DNA from: Corynebacterium terpenotabidum Y-11
Lineage (GTDB): Bacteria > Actinomycetota > Actinomycetes > Mycobacteriales > Mycobacteriaceae
Assembly: GCF_000418365.1 (NCBI RefSeq)
Contig: NC_021663.1
Span: 1,116,001-1,180,000 of the forward strand
Length of the DNA: 64,000 nt
Reading direction: 5' to 3'
A model generated the notes under the pieces. That model was not told the origin of the DNA and searched no databases. It saw nothing but the letters and a program-made list of their open reading frames with translations. Numbering within the stretch: position 1 is the stretch's first letter; each line of letters opens with the position of its first letter. The position numbers and the translations under genes are program-made. Below, piece after piece: positions 9,428 to 18,654 of this stretch.

Positions 9428-9450
9428 CCTGTGGCCCGGGAGGGGCAGGC

Positions 9451-10431
9451 TTATTTCCGGTCGGCACCGGTGAGTCGCTGCCACCGGTTGCCCAGGCGTC
9501 CGGGCCGCGAATCCGGGTGGTCGCCGATGTGTACGGTGCGACGGATGTGGTCCCGGCCGTAGACCAGCAGCAGCAGATCGTCGATAAGGCGGACCTGCCC
9601 GGGGGCATAGCCGTAGTCAATGGCGTCCATCAGACGGGAGAGGTTCTCCGGGCCGCAGAGTGTGGCCAGCTCCCCGATGGTGGTGATGCCGTGGGCGGCG
9701 AGCATGTCTACGGCAAAGCCGTAGTAGTCGGCCTTGGAGGTGGGGTAGGCGGAACCGAGGATCATGGTGAGCACCCCGGGCAGGGTGGTGGCGGTCAGCT
9801 CGGCGTCCTCCGGGGCGTTGACCCCGCCGGAGACGATGTGCCGGATTTCGTCGAATTGTCCGTCGGCGAGTTCGATGAGACCGGCGGCGAGGGTGAACGC
9901 GCGGTGGACCTCCACGGGCAGATCCTCGTCGGGATTCTTGTAGCGGATGTCATGCTCATATTCGGCCCAGGCGTGCTGCAGGACGGTGCGTAGCTGGATC
10001 TCGACGAGACGCCCGTCGAGTTCGGTGAGGTCGGGTAGCCGGTCGGCGTCCACCCGGGCGATGACGTGCTGGGAGGCGTAGCCGAAGCGTCCTTCCAGCC
10101 GGGCCTTCTCCGCCTTGTCGACGACGTCCTCGACCGAGAAGAGATTGCGCATCACCCCGACAAGCAGAGGAATTTCGGAGGTGGTGTAGACGGTGACACG
10201 GATGCCGAGCACATCATGGGCGGACGCGAAGTCCTGGTACCCGGGGAAATCGGGGTTGCGCAGTTTGTTGAGGAAGCTGCGCCGGTCCTTGATCCGCACG
10301 GAGACCTGGTCGAAGGAGATACCGGCGTCCGACAGTTCGTCGGAGAGGACGCGGCGGATGTTGTCGGCGACCGTCGGGTGGCCGGCGAGCCAGATGTCGT
10401 AGGCGTGCAGTGCGGAATCGAACGAACCCAT
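9451..10431 (-). CDS. RelA/SpoT-domain (p)ppGpp synthetase, RelS-like small alarmone synthetase
   Basis: 326 aa. It contains only the synthetase domain: SVRIKDRRSFLNKL (R46, K48, D49 and R50, ATP-binding RxKDR-type motif), DVLGIRVTVYT, and VEIQLRTVLQHAWAEYEHDIRYK, the G-loop/ELE-type region. No HD hydrolase, TGS or ACT domain is present. It is longer than most small alarmone synthetases (200-260 aa) owing to a C-terminal helical extension. C. glutamicum encodes a RelS of this type in the dnaE-hisD interval, which fits the location. The open frame extends far upstream, but MGSFDSALHAYD at 10431 is 7 nt from TACTGT. Confidence 0.88.
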   Translation of the reverse strand: MGSFDSALHAYDIWLAGHPTVADNIRRVLSDELSDAGISFDQVSVRIKDRRSFLNKLRNPDFPGYQDFASAHDVLGIRVTVYTTSEIPLLVGVMRNLFSVEDVVDKAEKARLEGRFGYASQHVIARVDADRLPDLTELDGRLVEIQLRTVLQHAWAEYEHDIRYKNPDEDLPVEVHRAFTLAAGLIELADGQFDEIRHIVSGGVNAPEDAELTATTLPGVLTMILGSAYPTSKADYYGFAVDMLAAHGITTIGELATLCGPENLSRLMDAIDYGYAPGQVRLIDDLLLLVYGRDHIRRTVHIGDHPDSRPGRLGNRWQRLTGADRK

Positions 10432-10438
10432 GGCCACT

Positions 10439-10444
10439 ACAGTA
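10439..10444 (-). promoter_or_regulatory. -10 TACTGT of the RelA/SpoT-domain gene (leaderless)
   Basis: On the minus strand TACTGT ends 7 nt before the ATG at 10431, separating this gene from the BRCT and unknown genes upstream. Confidence 0.5.
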
Positions 10445-10529
10445 GAGTGCCGCATCCACGGTGGGGCGCCGACATGACGGCCGGCGCCGCACTCGGGCGC
10501 CGCGGTCGGCGCTGCGGCAGACCCGGTGG

Positions 10530-11060
10530 TCACTGCAGAGCCCCGTCGGTGAGGGTGAGGACCGGACTGCAGGTCTCCCCGGCGAGGACCCGGTCGAGGG
10601 AAGGCGGTGGGGCATCGTCCTCGAGGACGAGCAGTCGGCCACCGGCCGTGACCGAGACTTGGGGAGTGTCCTGCAGAATTCGGAGCGTGGGGCGGATCAG
10701 CAGCGGGTGGCCGATGAGCCCGGCGGCCGGGAAGGGGTCGTCGATGACGCCGACCTCCCACAGCCCGTCGGTGAGGTACCGGCGACGCAACGCGGTGCCG
10801 TGGACGGCAGTAAGGCGGCCCAGGGTGGCGAGCATGGTGAGGGCGGCGTCCGCCCACAGACCACCAACGGTCGTGTCCCGGGTGACGAGGTCGTCGGTGG
10901 TGAGTTCGGTGGAGGAACCGTTGCCGGTGGTCTGGTGGATGGTGGTGACCACCCCGGCGCCGAGCGGGATGAGCAGTGGGGTGCCGGTGGCGTAGATGTC
11001 GGCGGGGTGCGGTCCGGTGGTGATGGTCGGCAGTGGTCGCAGATGCAGTGAAGGGTCCAT
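10530..11060 (-). CDS. protein of unknown function
   Basis: 176 aa. I do not recognise a family. The sequence is a mixed alpha/beta soluble protein with no signal peptide or membrane segment, 15 bp downstream of the BRCT gene on the same strand. It opens MDPSLHLRPLPTITTGPHPADIYATG and ends with VTAGGRLLVLEDDAPPPSLDRVL; threonine and small residues are common. No good Shine-Dalgarno precedes the ATG at 11060, so the start is uncertain. Codon usage looks like that of its neighbours. Co-transcription with the BRCT protein suggests a shared process but gives no function. Confidence 0.65.
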   Translation of the reverse strand: MDPSLHLRPLPTITTGPHPADIYATGTPLLIPLGAGVVTTIHQTTGNGSSTELTTDDLVTRDTTVGGLWADAALTMLATLGRLTAVHGTALRRRYLTDGLWEVGVIDDPFPAAGLIGHPLLIRPTLRILQDTPQVSVTAGGRLLVLEDDAPPPSLDRVLAGETCSPVLTLTDGALQ

Positions 11061-11075
11061 ACCGTAGTTGGACGC

Positions 11076-11993
11076 TTAGAAGGGCGCGTCGGTTCCCTTC
11101 ACCTCCGATAAAGTCGGCCGACGCTGCGTGCCGATCTTGTCGAGGAACTCGTCGAAGGTCCACAGGACGATGTCCTGGCCCTTGTCCCTGAGCTCCCGGG
11201 CACGCTTTTCCTTGCTGGTCACCGAGCCCCACTCGCCGATGATGAGCACGGTGGTCTTCTTCGTGACGTTCTTGCCGACCGTCCCGCCCGCAGCGGCGAT
11301 CATGTCCCACACCTCGCCCTTCTCATAGGGTTCGAAGTCACCAGTGACGGTGACGTTCTGGCCGAAGACCGGGCCGTCGGCGTCGGCGGTGAGATCGGGT
11401 TCGGGCAGCACATCCGGAGCGGCGACGCGTCGCCAGGTGCTCTGTCCCCGTGCGGACCCCGGCGCCTTCTTCTCCGGTGCAGTCGCTGTCGGTGCCGTTG
11501 AGTCAGCGGCCGGGTTCGGCAGATCGAACAGCCCCTGCGGAGAACCGTCGGCGGAAGAGGCTGCAGCGCCCACAGTGCTGGAACCGTCCGCCGCGTCCGC
11601 AGCTGTCACGCCGAGCCCGTCGGGCGCGGCGGTTGCGGCGTCGCCCGGCACCGGGTATCCGCCCTGCAGCGCGGTGAGTGCTGTCTGGGCGGCACGGAAG
11701 GCCTCCGTCTGCCCGGGGGCGAAGGCGACGACGTTGGGGACGCCGTGGGTTGCGGGGTAGCCGCGCAGTGGGCGGGCGACGGTGTCCTCGGGGTGCCCGG
11801 CATCGCTGCTCACGGAGAACTGGATCCAGCCCGGAGAGGTTCTGGTAGGGGCGTGGTGGTACCAGCCGCGGAGGTTCTCCGGACTGATGGTCAGTTCGGC
11901 GGGCAGGAGTGTCTGCCCCATCGGGGTACGTTCGACGCGGATGCCGGCGGCCGTGACGGTGAGGGTGGCGCCGTGGGCGGTGACTGTAGCCAT
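11076..11993 (-). CDS. BRCT-domain protein with N-terminal PH-like (DUF4429-type) domain
   Basis: 305 aa in three parts. Residues 1-110 (GATLTVTAAGIRVERT ... GWIQFSVSS ... PNVVAFAPGQTEAFRAAQTAL) resemble the bacterial PH-like DUF4429 domain. Residues 115-205 are an Ala/Ser/Pro-rich linker. Residues 208-290 form a BRCT domain: PVFGQNVTVTGDFEPYEKGEVWDMIAAAGGTVGKNVTKKTTVLIIGEWG, then KRARELRDKGQDIVLWTFDEFL, as in the BRCT of NAD-dependent DNA ligase. There is no ligase or nuclease domain. BRCT folds bind DNA ends or phosphopeptides; the role here is unknown. GGAG lies 9 nt before the ATG. Confidence 0.85.
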   Translation of the reverse strand: MATVTAHGATLTVTAAGIRVERTPMGQTLLPAELTISPENLRGWYHHAPTRTSPGWIQFSVSSDAGHPEDTVARPLRGYPATHGVPNVVAFAPGQTEAFRAAQTALTALQGGYPVPGDAATAAPDGLGVTAADAADGSSTVGAAASSADGSPQGLFDLPNPAADSTAPTATAPEKKAPGSARGQSTWRRVAAPDVLPEPDLTADADGPVFGQNVTVTGDFEPYEKGEVWDMIAAAGGTVGKNVTKKTTVLIIGEWGSVTSKEKRARELRDKGQDIVLWTFDEFLDKIGTQRRPTLSEVKGTDAPF

Positions 11994-12023
11994 GACTCGG
12001 TTCTCCGTAACTCTCTAACGCTC

Positions 12024-12605
12024 TCAGCACTCGTCGTTCTCGAGTTCCCGGGGCCCGACCATCGATGCACCGGTGAGGATGAGGTCCACACCGGCGAGGA
12101 TCCGGGCAATATCGGCCGGGGCCGCGGGCGAGGCGTCCGGGTCGACGGTGCCTGCGGTCTGCAGTTCGGTGGCCGCACCCAGCAGGTAGCGCACCAGTAC
12201 CCAGCCGACCAGTTCCGGATCGGCGGCCGGGGAGCCGGACAGTGCGGCGACGACAGGATCGACCGGGTTGCGGCTGAGAGTTCCGGTCGCCAGGGCGGCC
12301 GAGACGATTTCCGCGCCGTCGCGGGTGGACAACAGTCGGTCAAGCAGTGCGGCGGCGCTAGCCCGGGTGCGGTCCTGCCACGCGACGTCTGGGGTGGGAT
12401 CGGTGGGGTCGGTGCCGTCGGGTGCACCGAGGATCTGGTCCGCCACGGCGCCGAGCAGGGCCTGCTTACTGGGGTAATGCCAGTACAGTGCGCCGGGGGC
12501 GACCTCGAGGGTACGCGCCAGACGACGCATACTGAGGTCACCGAGACCGTACTCGTCGAGGATCTCGAATGCGGTGGTGAGGATGAGTTCCGGGTTGAGC
12601 TGCAC
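12024..12605 (-). CDS. TetR-family transcriptional regulator
   Basis: 193 aa from the GTG at 12605. The N-terminal helix-turn-helix is typical: ILTTAFEILDEYGLGDLSMRRLARTLEVAPGALYWHYPSKQALLGAVADQIL. The C-terminal half is a helical ligand domain of the TetR_C type (VGWVLVRYLLGAATELQTAG). The frame runs upstream to 13079, but this overlaps a divergent gene and lacks support; the GTG follows TAGACT by 8 nt. It ends 30 bp before the BRCT gene on the same strand and is divergent from the lipoprotein gene, which is a candidate target. Confidence 0.85.
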   Translation of the reverse strand: MQLNPELILTTAFEILDEYGLGDLSMRRLARTLEVAPGALYWHYPSKQALLGAVADQILGAPDGTDPTDPTPDVAWQDRTRASAAALLDRLLSTRDGAEIVSAALATGTLSRNPVDPVVAALSGSPAADPELVGWVLVRYLLGAATELQTAGTVDPDASPAAPADIARILAGVDLILTGASMVGPRELENDEC

Positions 12606-12613
12606 GGTGGACG

Positions 12614-12619
12614 AGTCTA
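12614..12619 (-). promoter_or_regulatory. -10 TAGACT of the TetR gene (leaderless)
   Basis: On the minus strand TAGACT ends 8 nt before the GTG at 12605, in the 105-bp divergent region shared with the lipoprotein gene. Confidence 0.5.
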
Positions 12620-12710
12620 GTCGGGTTAACGGATCGGGGAGTCGGTCGATGTAGTCTCGTGACGGGTACACCGCTCGACAACGCATCTTGACCGAAGGGA
12701 AGCACAGACC

Positions 12711-13331
12711 ATGGCAGGTAGAGCATTCGGACGCACGGCGCAAGGGAGCAGAACAGCGACGGTGGCGGGGATCCTTCTCACCGCTACGCTCGCGCTCGCC
12801 GCCTGCGGGTCCGATGACGACGGGGAGGCCGCCAGCTCGACGACGGCGTCCAGCGCCGCGTCGTCCTCTGCCGCCCCCGGGAGCGGGGAGGCGTCCGCAT
12901 CCGCCGCGACAGGGGAGAATGGTGCCCCGGCGGATCAGGCCACCATTGCTGCGGGCGAACCCGCCGCATCGGAAGGCGGGGAGACGTCCGCCGAGGACGC
13001 TACCCAGATCACCGATCTGACCAAGGGCCTCAACGGTGACATGACGATGGCCGATTACATGCAGTACAACCTCGATCATCAGTGTTCGGCGTACATCGAC
13101 TCCCGCGGTGGGCGGGACAGCATCCAGAGCGATATCGATGCGATGCGCCAGGAGAACCAGATGGTCAGCGACCTGGGCCTGGTGTACAACATCACCGATG
13201 TCACGGACATCCGTGTCTCCGGGGACAACGCCACCGCCACCGTCAGCGGAACGGTGGGGGACCAGGCCAGTACCGAGACTGTGACCTACCTGCGTGAAAA
13301 CGGGGCCTGGACGATCTGTCCGGTCCAGTGA
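12711..13331 (+). CDS. secreted lipoprotein with low-complexity linker and NTF2-like C-terminal domain
   Basis: 206 aa. A type II signal peptide is clear: an Arg-rich start, hydrophobic TVAGILLTATLALAAC and lipobox LAAC with the lipidated Cys near residue 32. It is followed by an Asp patch and a Ser/Ala/Gly-rich linker (residues 40-85). The C-terminal part (about 100-206, TMADYMQYNLDHQCSAYIDSRGG ... GDNATATVSGTV ... TVTYLRENGAWTICPVQ) resembles an NTF2-like or DUF4878-type lipoprotein fold. GAAGGGA at 12695-12704 is the ribosome binding site. Translationally coupled to the next membrane protein and divergent from the TetR gene. Function unknown. Confidence 0.8.
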   Translation: MAGRAFGRTAQGSRTATVAGILLTATLALAACGSDDDGEAASSTTASSAASSSAAPGSGEASASAATGENGAPADQATIAAGEPAASEGGETSAEDATQITDLTKGLNGDMTMADYMQYNLDHQCSAYIDSRGGRDSIQSDIDAMRQENQMVSDLGLVYNITDVTDIRVSGDNATATVSGTVGDQASTETVTYLRENGAWTICPVQ

Positions 13332-13855
13332 TGCAGCAGTCCACGAAGAAGCTGATGGGTGAGTGGGGCAGGGTTGTCGCCGTCGCCTTCGTGGTGTTCG
13401 CCCTGGCCGGTGTGGTCTGGGGTTTCTGGCAGCCGGTGACGACCGGAGCCGTCACCGAGGATCTGGCGGCGGTGACCGGCCTCTCCGGGGAGACCGCGGC
13501 GGTGCCCGGGTTCGGCGGCTACGTCCTCGCCACGGGTCTGCTGGGTGCGGTGCTCGCCGGGTGGATGTTCAGCGTCGCTCGGCGGCTGCGGGGACCGGCG
13601 TCCCTGGTGGTGGCCGGTGTTCTCGCCTACCTCGGGTCCTGGATCTTCCTCATCTTCGGCAACTGGGTGGCGGAGCACTTCCGGGCGACCGATCTGACCG
13701 GCGTTCTCACCGCCGGCCAGCAGGTGACCCTGGTCCACCAGGTGGCCCCGGGGGTGGGGACGCTCGTCGCCCCGGCAGTCGCATTGCTCGTGTACTGGGC
13801 GTGTGCGCTGTTCGCCACGGACCGGATGTTCGAGCAGGAGACTGCCGCCGGTTAG
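13331..13855 (+). CDS. four-segment integral membrane protein (DUF2567-like)
   Basis: 174 aa from ATG 13331 (a GTG at 13328 would add one residue). Four hydrophobic segments: VVAVAFVVFALAGVVWGF, GGYVLATGLLGAVLAGWMF, LVVAGVLAYLGSWIFLIFG and VGTLVAPAVALLVYWACALF. The topology resembles the mycobacterial DUF2567 proteins, though I cannot confirm membership. Its start overlaps the lipoprotein stop as TGATG, so both probably act together at the envelope. Its stop interlocks with the stop of the convergent TPR-like gene (13852-13855). Confidence 0.75.
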   Translation: MQQSTKKLMGEWGRVVAVAFVVFALAGVVWGFWQPVTTGAVTEDLAAVTGLSGETAAVPGFGGYVLATGLLGAVLAGWMFSVARRLRGPASLVVAGVLAYLGSWIFLIFGNWVAEHFRATDLTGVLTAGQQVTLVHQVAPGVGTLVAPAVALLVYWACALFATDRMFEQETAAG

Positions 13856-15528
13856 TTCTGCCGCAGGTTCCGCAGGGTGTGGTAGCCCTGCCACACGGCG
13901 TTCTCGCCGGCATCGGAAGGGTCCTCGGCGTCAGGAATGCTCGTCAACTCGCCGTGCGCCAGATCCAGGGCCCGGTCACAGGACGGACCATCACCCTGAT
14001 CGAAGTACAGTTCCGCAGCGCTGACCCAGTTCATCGCCGAGCCGGAATGGTCACGGGCGTCCCGGAACAATCGTGCCGCCCGCTCGGCGTAACCCACCGC
14101 CAGATCAGGGCGCTCCGCCATCTCCCACACCGCCGACATGTCCTCGTTCCAGTCCGCCAGATGCCAGGTGAGCATGTCGTCCTCGGTGTTCGCCGGAACG
14201 TCCTCGAGCACCCGCAGGGCGCGTTCCATGAACTCCACCGCCCGGGAATACCAGCCCGAGGCGCACCGCTCCCGGGCAGCGGTCCGCAGAATCTGGGCGG
14301 CGGAGATCCGCTCGCCCCGGTCCAGATGCAGTGCCGCTGCACGTTCCAGCAGCCCCACCACGGTCTCCCCGGTCGTCGACGAGCCGACAGTGCCCGCTTC
14401 GCCAGCCTCCTCCGCCGCCATCGTCGCGATCGACAGGCACGCCAGGGTGCGCTCCGTGTCCGGAGTCAGTGCTGACCAGTCCGCGGTGGATGCCGCCAGG
14501 GCGAAGGCCTCATAGGGAAGATCCGCACCCAGCGCAGAGCGGGCCCGCACCGCCCGCAGATTCAGCAGGGCAGGGCTGACCGGGGCGCCCTTCAGCGCCA
14601 CGCTGTAGCGGCGGGCCAGGTCATAGGCCTGATCGTAGGCACCGTCAGCGTTGAGCAGCTGGCACACCTGTTCCGCGCGGTGCATTCCCTCCAAGGGGGC
14701 GCCAATGGCCAGGGCCAGTTCCGCACACGCACGCCAGTGCTCCAGCACTCCGGCGGTGTCCATATCCTCCGGGATCTCACCGGCCGTCAGAGCGAAATAG
14801 CCCAGCACATCGTGGGCCTCATAGGCCTGGGTGGGGGAGAGCTCTTCATCCAGTTCTGCGAGGTAGCCGGTCACCAGCTCCACCGCCTCCGCGGCCCGGC
14901 CGTCGGCATGCAGTTGCTGGGCCTCGGTGAGCACCCGGTCGCCCGGCTGTGCCGACGGGGAGGTGAACCGGTCGCTCAGCCCGCGGAACCGTGCGCGCAT
15001 CCCCGGATTCTCCGTCGACGTGGCACAGGTCAGCCCGGCCATCGCCGCCAGGGACAGGCATGCCCGGGTGTGTCCGGGGGTGTCGTCGGACACCCCCGCG
15101 CCAGCGTCCTCGATCCGGGCGGCCAACTCGGTGAGCAGCGCGGCCGAGGGCGCCAACCCGCCGGTGAGCACTGCGTCGTCACACTCCACCACCATCGCCA
15201 CCAGGCACAGTGACGACAGGGCCAGGACTGCGGAGGGGATGTCCCCGTCGGCCTCCGCACGGGCCCGCCAGGCGCGGACCTCGGACACGGTGTCGTCGTG
15301 CAACTCCATCCGGTCGGCGGCCGCCGCACGCAGCACATGGAACTCGGTGCGCTGTACCTCGGTCAGGTTATCGACCAGATCCGGCAGGTCCGTGGGCTCC
15401 ACCAGCCAGAAGCGGGTGCCGAACTCACTGGTCAGCCGCCAGCTTGTCGCATGGTCGCCGGCCCGAGCCGCCGTCACCGACGCCGCCAGAAGCTCACCGA
15501 GCTCCTGCTGCCTGTCCGGTTCCGCCAT
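13852..15528 (-). CDS. large helical-repeat (TPR-like) protein, unknown function
   Basis: 558 aa soluble, alanine-rich and almost wholly alpha-helical. Helix pairs such as AYEAHDVLGYFALTAGEI, LLERAAALHLDRGERISAAQIL, YSRAVEFMERALRVLEDV and AVGYAERAARLFRDARD resemble tetratricopeptide repeats; no enzymatic domain is visible. ATG 15528 is preceded by GGAGGG with 11 nt spacing. A GTG at 15561, 6 nt after TAGACG, is an alternative leaderless start adding 11 residues. Divergent from hisD and convergent with the membrane protein gene. Probably a protein-interaction scaffold; no function can be assigned. Confidence 0.7.
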   Translation of the reverse strand: MAEPDRQQELGELLAASVTAARAGDHATSWRLTSEFGTRFWLVEPTDLPDLVDNLTEVQRTEFHVLRAAAADRMELHDDTVSEVRAWRARAEADGDIPSAVLALSSLCLVAMVVECDDAVLTGGLAPSAALLTELAARIEDAGAGVSDDTPGHTRACLSLAAMAGLTCATSTENPGMRARFRGLSDRFTSPSAQPGDRVLTEAQQLHADGRAAEAVELVTGYLAELDEELSPTQAYEAHDVLGYFALTAGEIPEDMDTAGVLEHWRACAELALAIGAPLEGMHRAEQVCQLLNADGAYDQAYDLARRYSVALKGAPVSPALLNLRAVRARSALGADLPYEAFALAASTADWSALTPDTERTLACLSIATMAAEEAGEAGTVGSSTTGETVVGLLERAAALHLDRGERISAAQILRTAARERCASGWYSRAVEFMERALRVLEDVPANTEDDMLTWHLADWNEDMSAVWEMAERPDLAVGYAERAARLFRDARDHSGSAMNWVSAAELYFDQGDGPSCDRALDLAHGELTSIPDAEDPSDAGENAVWQGYHTLRNLRQN

Positions 15529-15622
15529 CGTGGTCACGACCCTCCGTCCCGTTACCTGCACGTCCTACGTCTAGAATCTTCAGACGATACCCGACCATCA
15601 CCTGAGGAGACGATCCCAGCTC

Positions 15623-16939
15623 ATGCTTTCGCGTCTGGATCTGCGGGGACAGACCCCGTCCACCGCCGAACTCCGCCGCATCCTTCCGCGTGGAGGGGTG
15701 GACATCGACCATGTGCTGCCCACGGTGACCCCCGTCGTTGAGGCCGTGCGTGACCGTGGTGCCGCCGCCGCACTCGACTACGGCGAACAGTTCGACGCCG
15801 TGCGTCCGGCCTCCGTCCGGGTCCCGGCGGACGTCATCGCCGAGGCCCTGGCGAACCTCGACCCCAGGATCACCGACGCTCTGACCGACGCGATCAGCCG
15901 CGTGCGTACGTTCCATGCGTCGCAGGTCCCGGAGGACACCACCCTCGAGATCGCCCCCGGAGGGCTCGTCGGGGAGCGCTGGATCCCGGTCAACCGGGTC
16001 GGCCTGTACGTGCCGGGAGGCAAAGCGGTCTACCCGTCCTCGGTGATCATGAACGTGGTCCCCGCCCAGGAGGCAGGCGTCGGCTCTCTCGTCGTCTCCT
16101 CCCCGCCGCAGGCCGACTGCGGTGGCTGGCCGCACCCGACCGTCCTCGCCGCCTGCGCCCTGCTGGGCGTCGACGAGGTCTGGGCCGTCGGTGGCGGTCA
16201 GGCCATCGCCCTGATGGCCTACGGTGACGATGCCGAAGATCTGGAGCCGGTCGACATGATCACCGGTCCGGGCAATATCTTCGTCACCGCCGCCAAGCGC
16301 CTGTGCCGCTCGGTCGTCGGCATCGATGCCGAAGCCGGCCCCACCGAGATCGCCGTGCTCGCCGACAGCTCCGCTGATCCGGTCGCCGTCGCCTATGACC
16401 TCATCAGCCAGGCCGAGCACGATCCGATGGCGGCCTCCGTGCTCATCACCGACTCGACCGCCCTGGCGGACGCCGTGGACGCCGAGATTGCCGAGCGCTA
16501 CCAGGTCACCCTCAACAACGAGCGGGTGGCGGAGGCGCTCACCGGTGTGCAGTCCGGCATCATCCTCACCGATAACCTCGATGAGGCCATCCGGGTGGCG
16601 GACGCCTACGCCGCGGAACACCTTGAAGTCCAGACCGTGGACGCCGAAGCGACCGCCGCGCGGATCACCAACGCCGGTGCGATCTTCATCGGCCCGTACT
16701 CCCCGGTGCCGTTGGGCGACTACGCCGCCGGCTCCAACCACGTCCTGCCGACCTCCGGTACCGCCCGGCACTCCTCGGGCCTATCGACCCACACCTTCCT
16801 CAAGCACGTCGACATCATCAACTACGACCGCACCGCGCTGAAGGAGGTGGCGGACACGGTCGTCACACTCGCGGACGCCGAACGTCTGCCCGCCCACGGT
16901 GAAGCCGTCCGTGCCCGGTTCGAGAGGGGAGATCTCTGA
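15623..16939 (+). CDS. hisD: histidinol dehydrogenase HisD
   Basis: 438 aa zinc enzyme for the last two steps of histidine synthesis (histidinol to histidine via histidinal, with NAD). Signatures: [43 protein letters not shown], the zinc and catalytic region [21 protein letters not shown], and [28 protein letters not shown] is the ribosome binding site. First gene of the histidine cluster; the hisC ATG overlaps its stop (TGATG). hisG and hisE are not in the window. Confidence 0.98.
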   Translation: MLSRLDLRGQTPSTAELRRILPRGGVDIDHVLPTVTPVVEAVRDRGAAAALDYGEQFDAVRPASVRVPADVIAEALANLDPRITDALTDAISRVRTFHASQVPEDTTLEIAPGGLVGERWIPVNRVGLYVPGGKAVYPSSVIMNVVPAQEAGVGSLVVSSPPQADCGGWPHPTVLAACALLGVDEVWAVGGGQAIALMAYGDDAEDLEPVDMITGPGNIFVTAAKRLCRSVVGIDAEAGPTEIAVLADSSADPVAVAYDLISQAEHDPMAASVLITDSTALADAVDAEIAERYQVTLNNERVAEALTGVQSGIILTDNLDEAIRVADAYAAEHLEVQTVDAEATAARITNAGAIFIGPYSPVPLGDYAAGSNHVLPTSGTARHSSGLSTHTFLKHVDIINYDRTALKEVADTVVTLADAERLPAHGEAVRARFERGDL

Positions 16940-18051
16940 TGGCGAACCTGTCCGACCTGCCGCTGCGCCCGGAGTTGCGCGGCAGATCCGCCTACGGTGC
17001 CCCGCAGCTCACCGTCACCAACCAGCTCAACACCAACGAGAACCCCTACCCGCCGAGCGAGGGTCTCGTCGACGACCTCGTCGCGGCGGTCCGTCGCCTG
17101 GCCACCACCCTCAACCGCTACCCAGAACGGGACGCGGTGGAGCTGCGCACCGAGCTGGCGTCCTACGTCTCCCGGCAGACCGGCGTCGAGGTGACAGTGG
17201 ACCAGGTGTGGGCCGCCAACGGGTCCAATGAGGTTCTCCAGCAGCTGCTGCAGGCCTTCGGCGGTCCGGGGCGGAGTGTCCTGGGCTTCACCCCGAGCTA
17301 TTCCATGCACCCGATCCTCGCCGCAGGGACGCAGACCGAGTTCCTCGATGTGCCGCGCACCGGCGGGAATTTCGACATCGATGTCGACAACGCCCTCGCC
17401 GTCATCGCGGAGAAGACCCCGGACATCGTCTTCGTCACGACGCCGAACAACCCGACCGGCGGGATCACCCCGCTCGCCGACCTGCGCCGCATCATCGAGG
17501 CGGAGCGGGCGGTCGGCGGCATCGTCATCGTCGACGAGGCCTACGCCGAGTTCTCCGACGAACCCAGCGCGACGACGCTCCTTGCCGACTACCCGGCGAC
17601 CCTCGTCGTCTCCCGGACCATGTCGAAGGCCTTTGACTTCGCCGGAGGACGCCTCGGCTACTTCGTCGCCGATCCGGCCTTCATCGAGGCAGTCATGCTG
17701 GTGCGGCTGCCGTACCATCTGTCCACCCTGTCCCAGGCTGCGGCGACCGTGGCGCTGCGTCACGCCGAGGACACCCTGGCGACGGTCGCCCTGTTGCGCG
17801 ACGAGCGGATCCGCGTTGTCGCCGCCTTGGGTGACCTCGGCTACAAGGTGGTGCCGAGTGAGTCGAACTTCGTCTTCTTCGCGGTACCGTCGAACGTGGA
17901 CGCCCACGACCTGTGGTCCAGATTCCTCGACCTCGACGTCCTCATCCGCGATGTGGGCGTGCCCGGGCACCTACGGATGACCGTGGGGACTCCGGCCGAG
18001 AACGACGCCTTCCTCGTCGCCGCCGACAAGATCATCGGAGAATATTCATGA
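16939..18051 (+). CDS. hisC: histidinol-phosphate aminotransferase HisC
   Basis: 370 aa fold-type I PLP aminotransferase that converts imidazole acetol phosphate and glutamate to histidinol phosphate. Key positions: [10 protein letters not shown] at the substrate pocket, [14 protein letters not shown] for phosphate binding of [20 protein letters not shown] with the PLP Asp, and [17 protein letters not shown] with the Schiff-base Lys near residue 230. It overlaps hisD by one base and hisB by four (ATGA), consistent with tight translational coupling. Confidence 0.97.
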   Translation: MANLSDLPLRPELRGRSAYGAPQLTVTNQLNTNENPYPPSEGLVDDLVAAVRRLATTLNRYPERDAVELRTELASYVSRQTGVEVTVDQVWAANGSNEVLQQLLQAFGGPGRSVLGFTPSYSMHPILAAGTQTEFLDVPRTGGNFDIDVDNALAVIAEKTPDIVFVTTPNNPTGGITPLADLRRIIEAERAVGGIVIVDEAYAEFSDEPSATTLLADYPATLVVSRTMSKAFDFAGGRLGYFVADPAFIEAVMLVRLPYHLSTLSQAAATVALRHAEDTLATVALLRDERIRVVAALGDLGYKVVPSESNFVFFAVPSNVDAHDLWSRFLDLDVLIRDVGVPGHLRMTVGTPAENDAFLVAADKIIGEYS

Positions 18052-18650
18052 GCAACCGCACCGCCCGCATCGAGCGGACCACGAGGGAATCCTCCATCAC
18101 CGTTGAGATCAACCTCGACGGCACCGGAGTGACCGACATCGACACGAAGCTGCCGTTCTTCGACCACATGCTCACCGCCTTCGGTGCGCACGGCAGTTTC
18201 GACCTCACCGTCCGCGCCGACGGTGACATCGAGGTGGATGCCCACCACACCGTGGAGGACACCGCCATCGTCCTCGGCCAGGCTTTCGCGCAGGCGCTGG
18301 GCGACAAGAAGGGTATCCGCCGCTTCGCCGACTCCTACATCCCGATGGATGAGACGCTGGCCCAGGCCGTCGTCGACGTCTCCGGGCGACCGTACTACGT
18401 CGGGACCGGTGAGCCGGAGACGATGCTCACCACGGTCATCGGCGGTCACTACGCGACCGTGATCAACCAGCACTTCTTCGAGACGCTGGCCTTCAACGCC
18501 CGGATCGCCCTGCACGTGCGGTGCCTCTACGGTCGCGATCCGCACCACATCACCGAGGCGGAGTTCAAGGCGGTCGCCCGCGCCCTGCGTGCAGCCACCG
18601 AGTCTGATCCGCGGGTGACCGGGGTGCCGTCGACGAAGGGCACCCTGTAG
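18048..18650 (+). CDS. hisB: imidazoleglycerol-phosphate dehydratase HisB
   Basis: 200 aa, the monofunctional dehydratase without the phosphatase domain fused in E. coli. Metal-binding motifs are [21 protein letters not shown] and [37 protein letters not shown] is also characteristic. The ATG at 18048 is set by overlap with the hisC stop; the longer open frame from 17913 lies inside hisC. It removes water from imidazoleglycerol phosphate, between HisH/HisF and HisC. Confidence 0.97.
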   Translation: MSNRTARIERTTRESSITVEINLDGTGVTDIDTKLPFFDHMLTAFGAHGSFDLTVRADGDIEVDAHHTVEDTAIVLGQAFAQALGDKKGIRRFADSYIPMDETLAQAVVDVSGRPYYVGTGEPETMLTTVIGGHYATVINQHFFETLAFNARIALHVRCLYGRDPHHITEAEFKAVARALRAATESDPRVTGVPSTKGTL

Positions 18651-18654
18651 TCGA

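Noticed and set aside
10432..11310. N-terminal extension of the RelA/SpoT gene frame up to 11310
   Set aside because: The extension overlaps the unknown and BRCT genes in another frame and is His/Arg/Pro-rich shadow sequence; a -10 and good start exist at 10431.
12024..13079. 351-aa form of the TetR regulator
   Set aside because: The upstream part lies antisense to the lipoprotein gene; the GTG at 12605 begins exactly at the DNA-binding domain and follows a -10.
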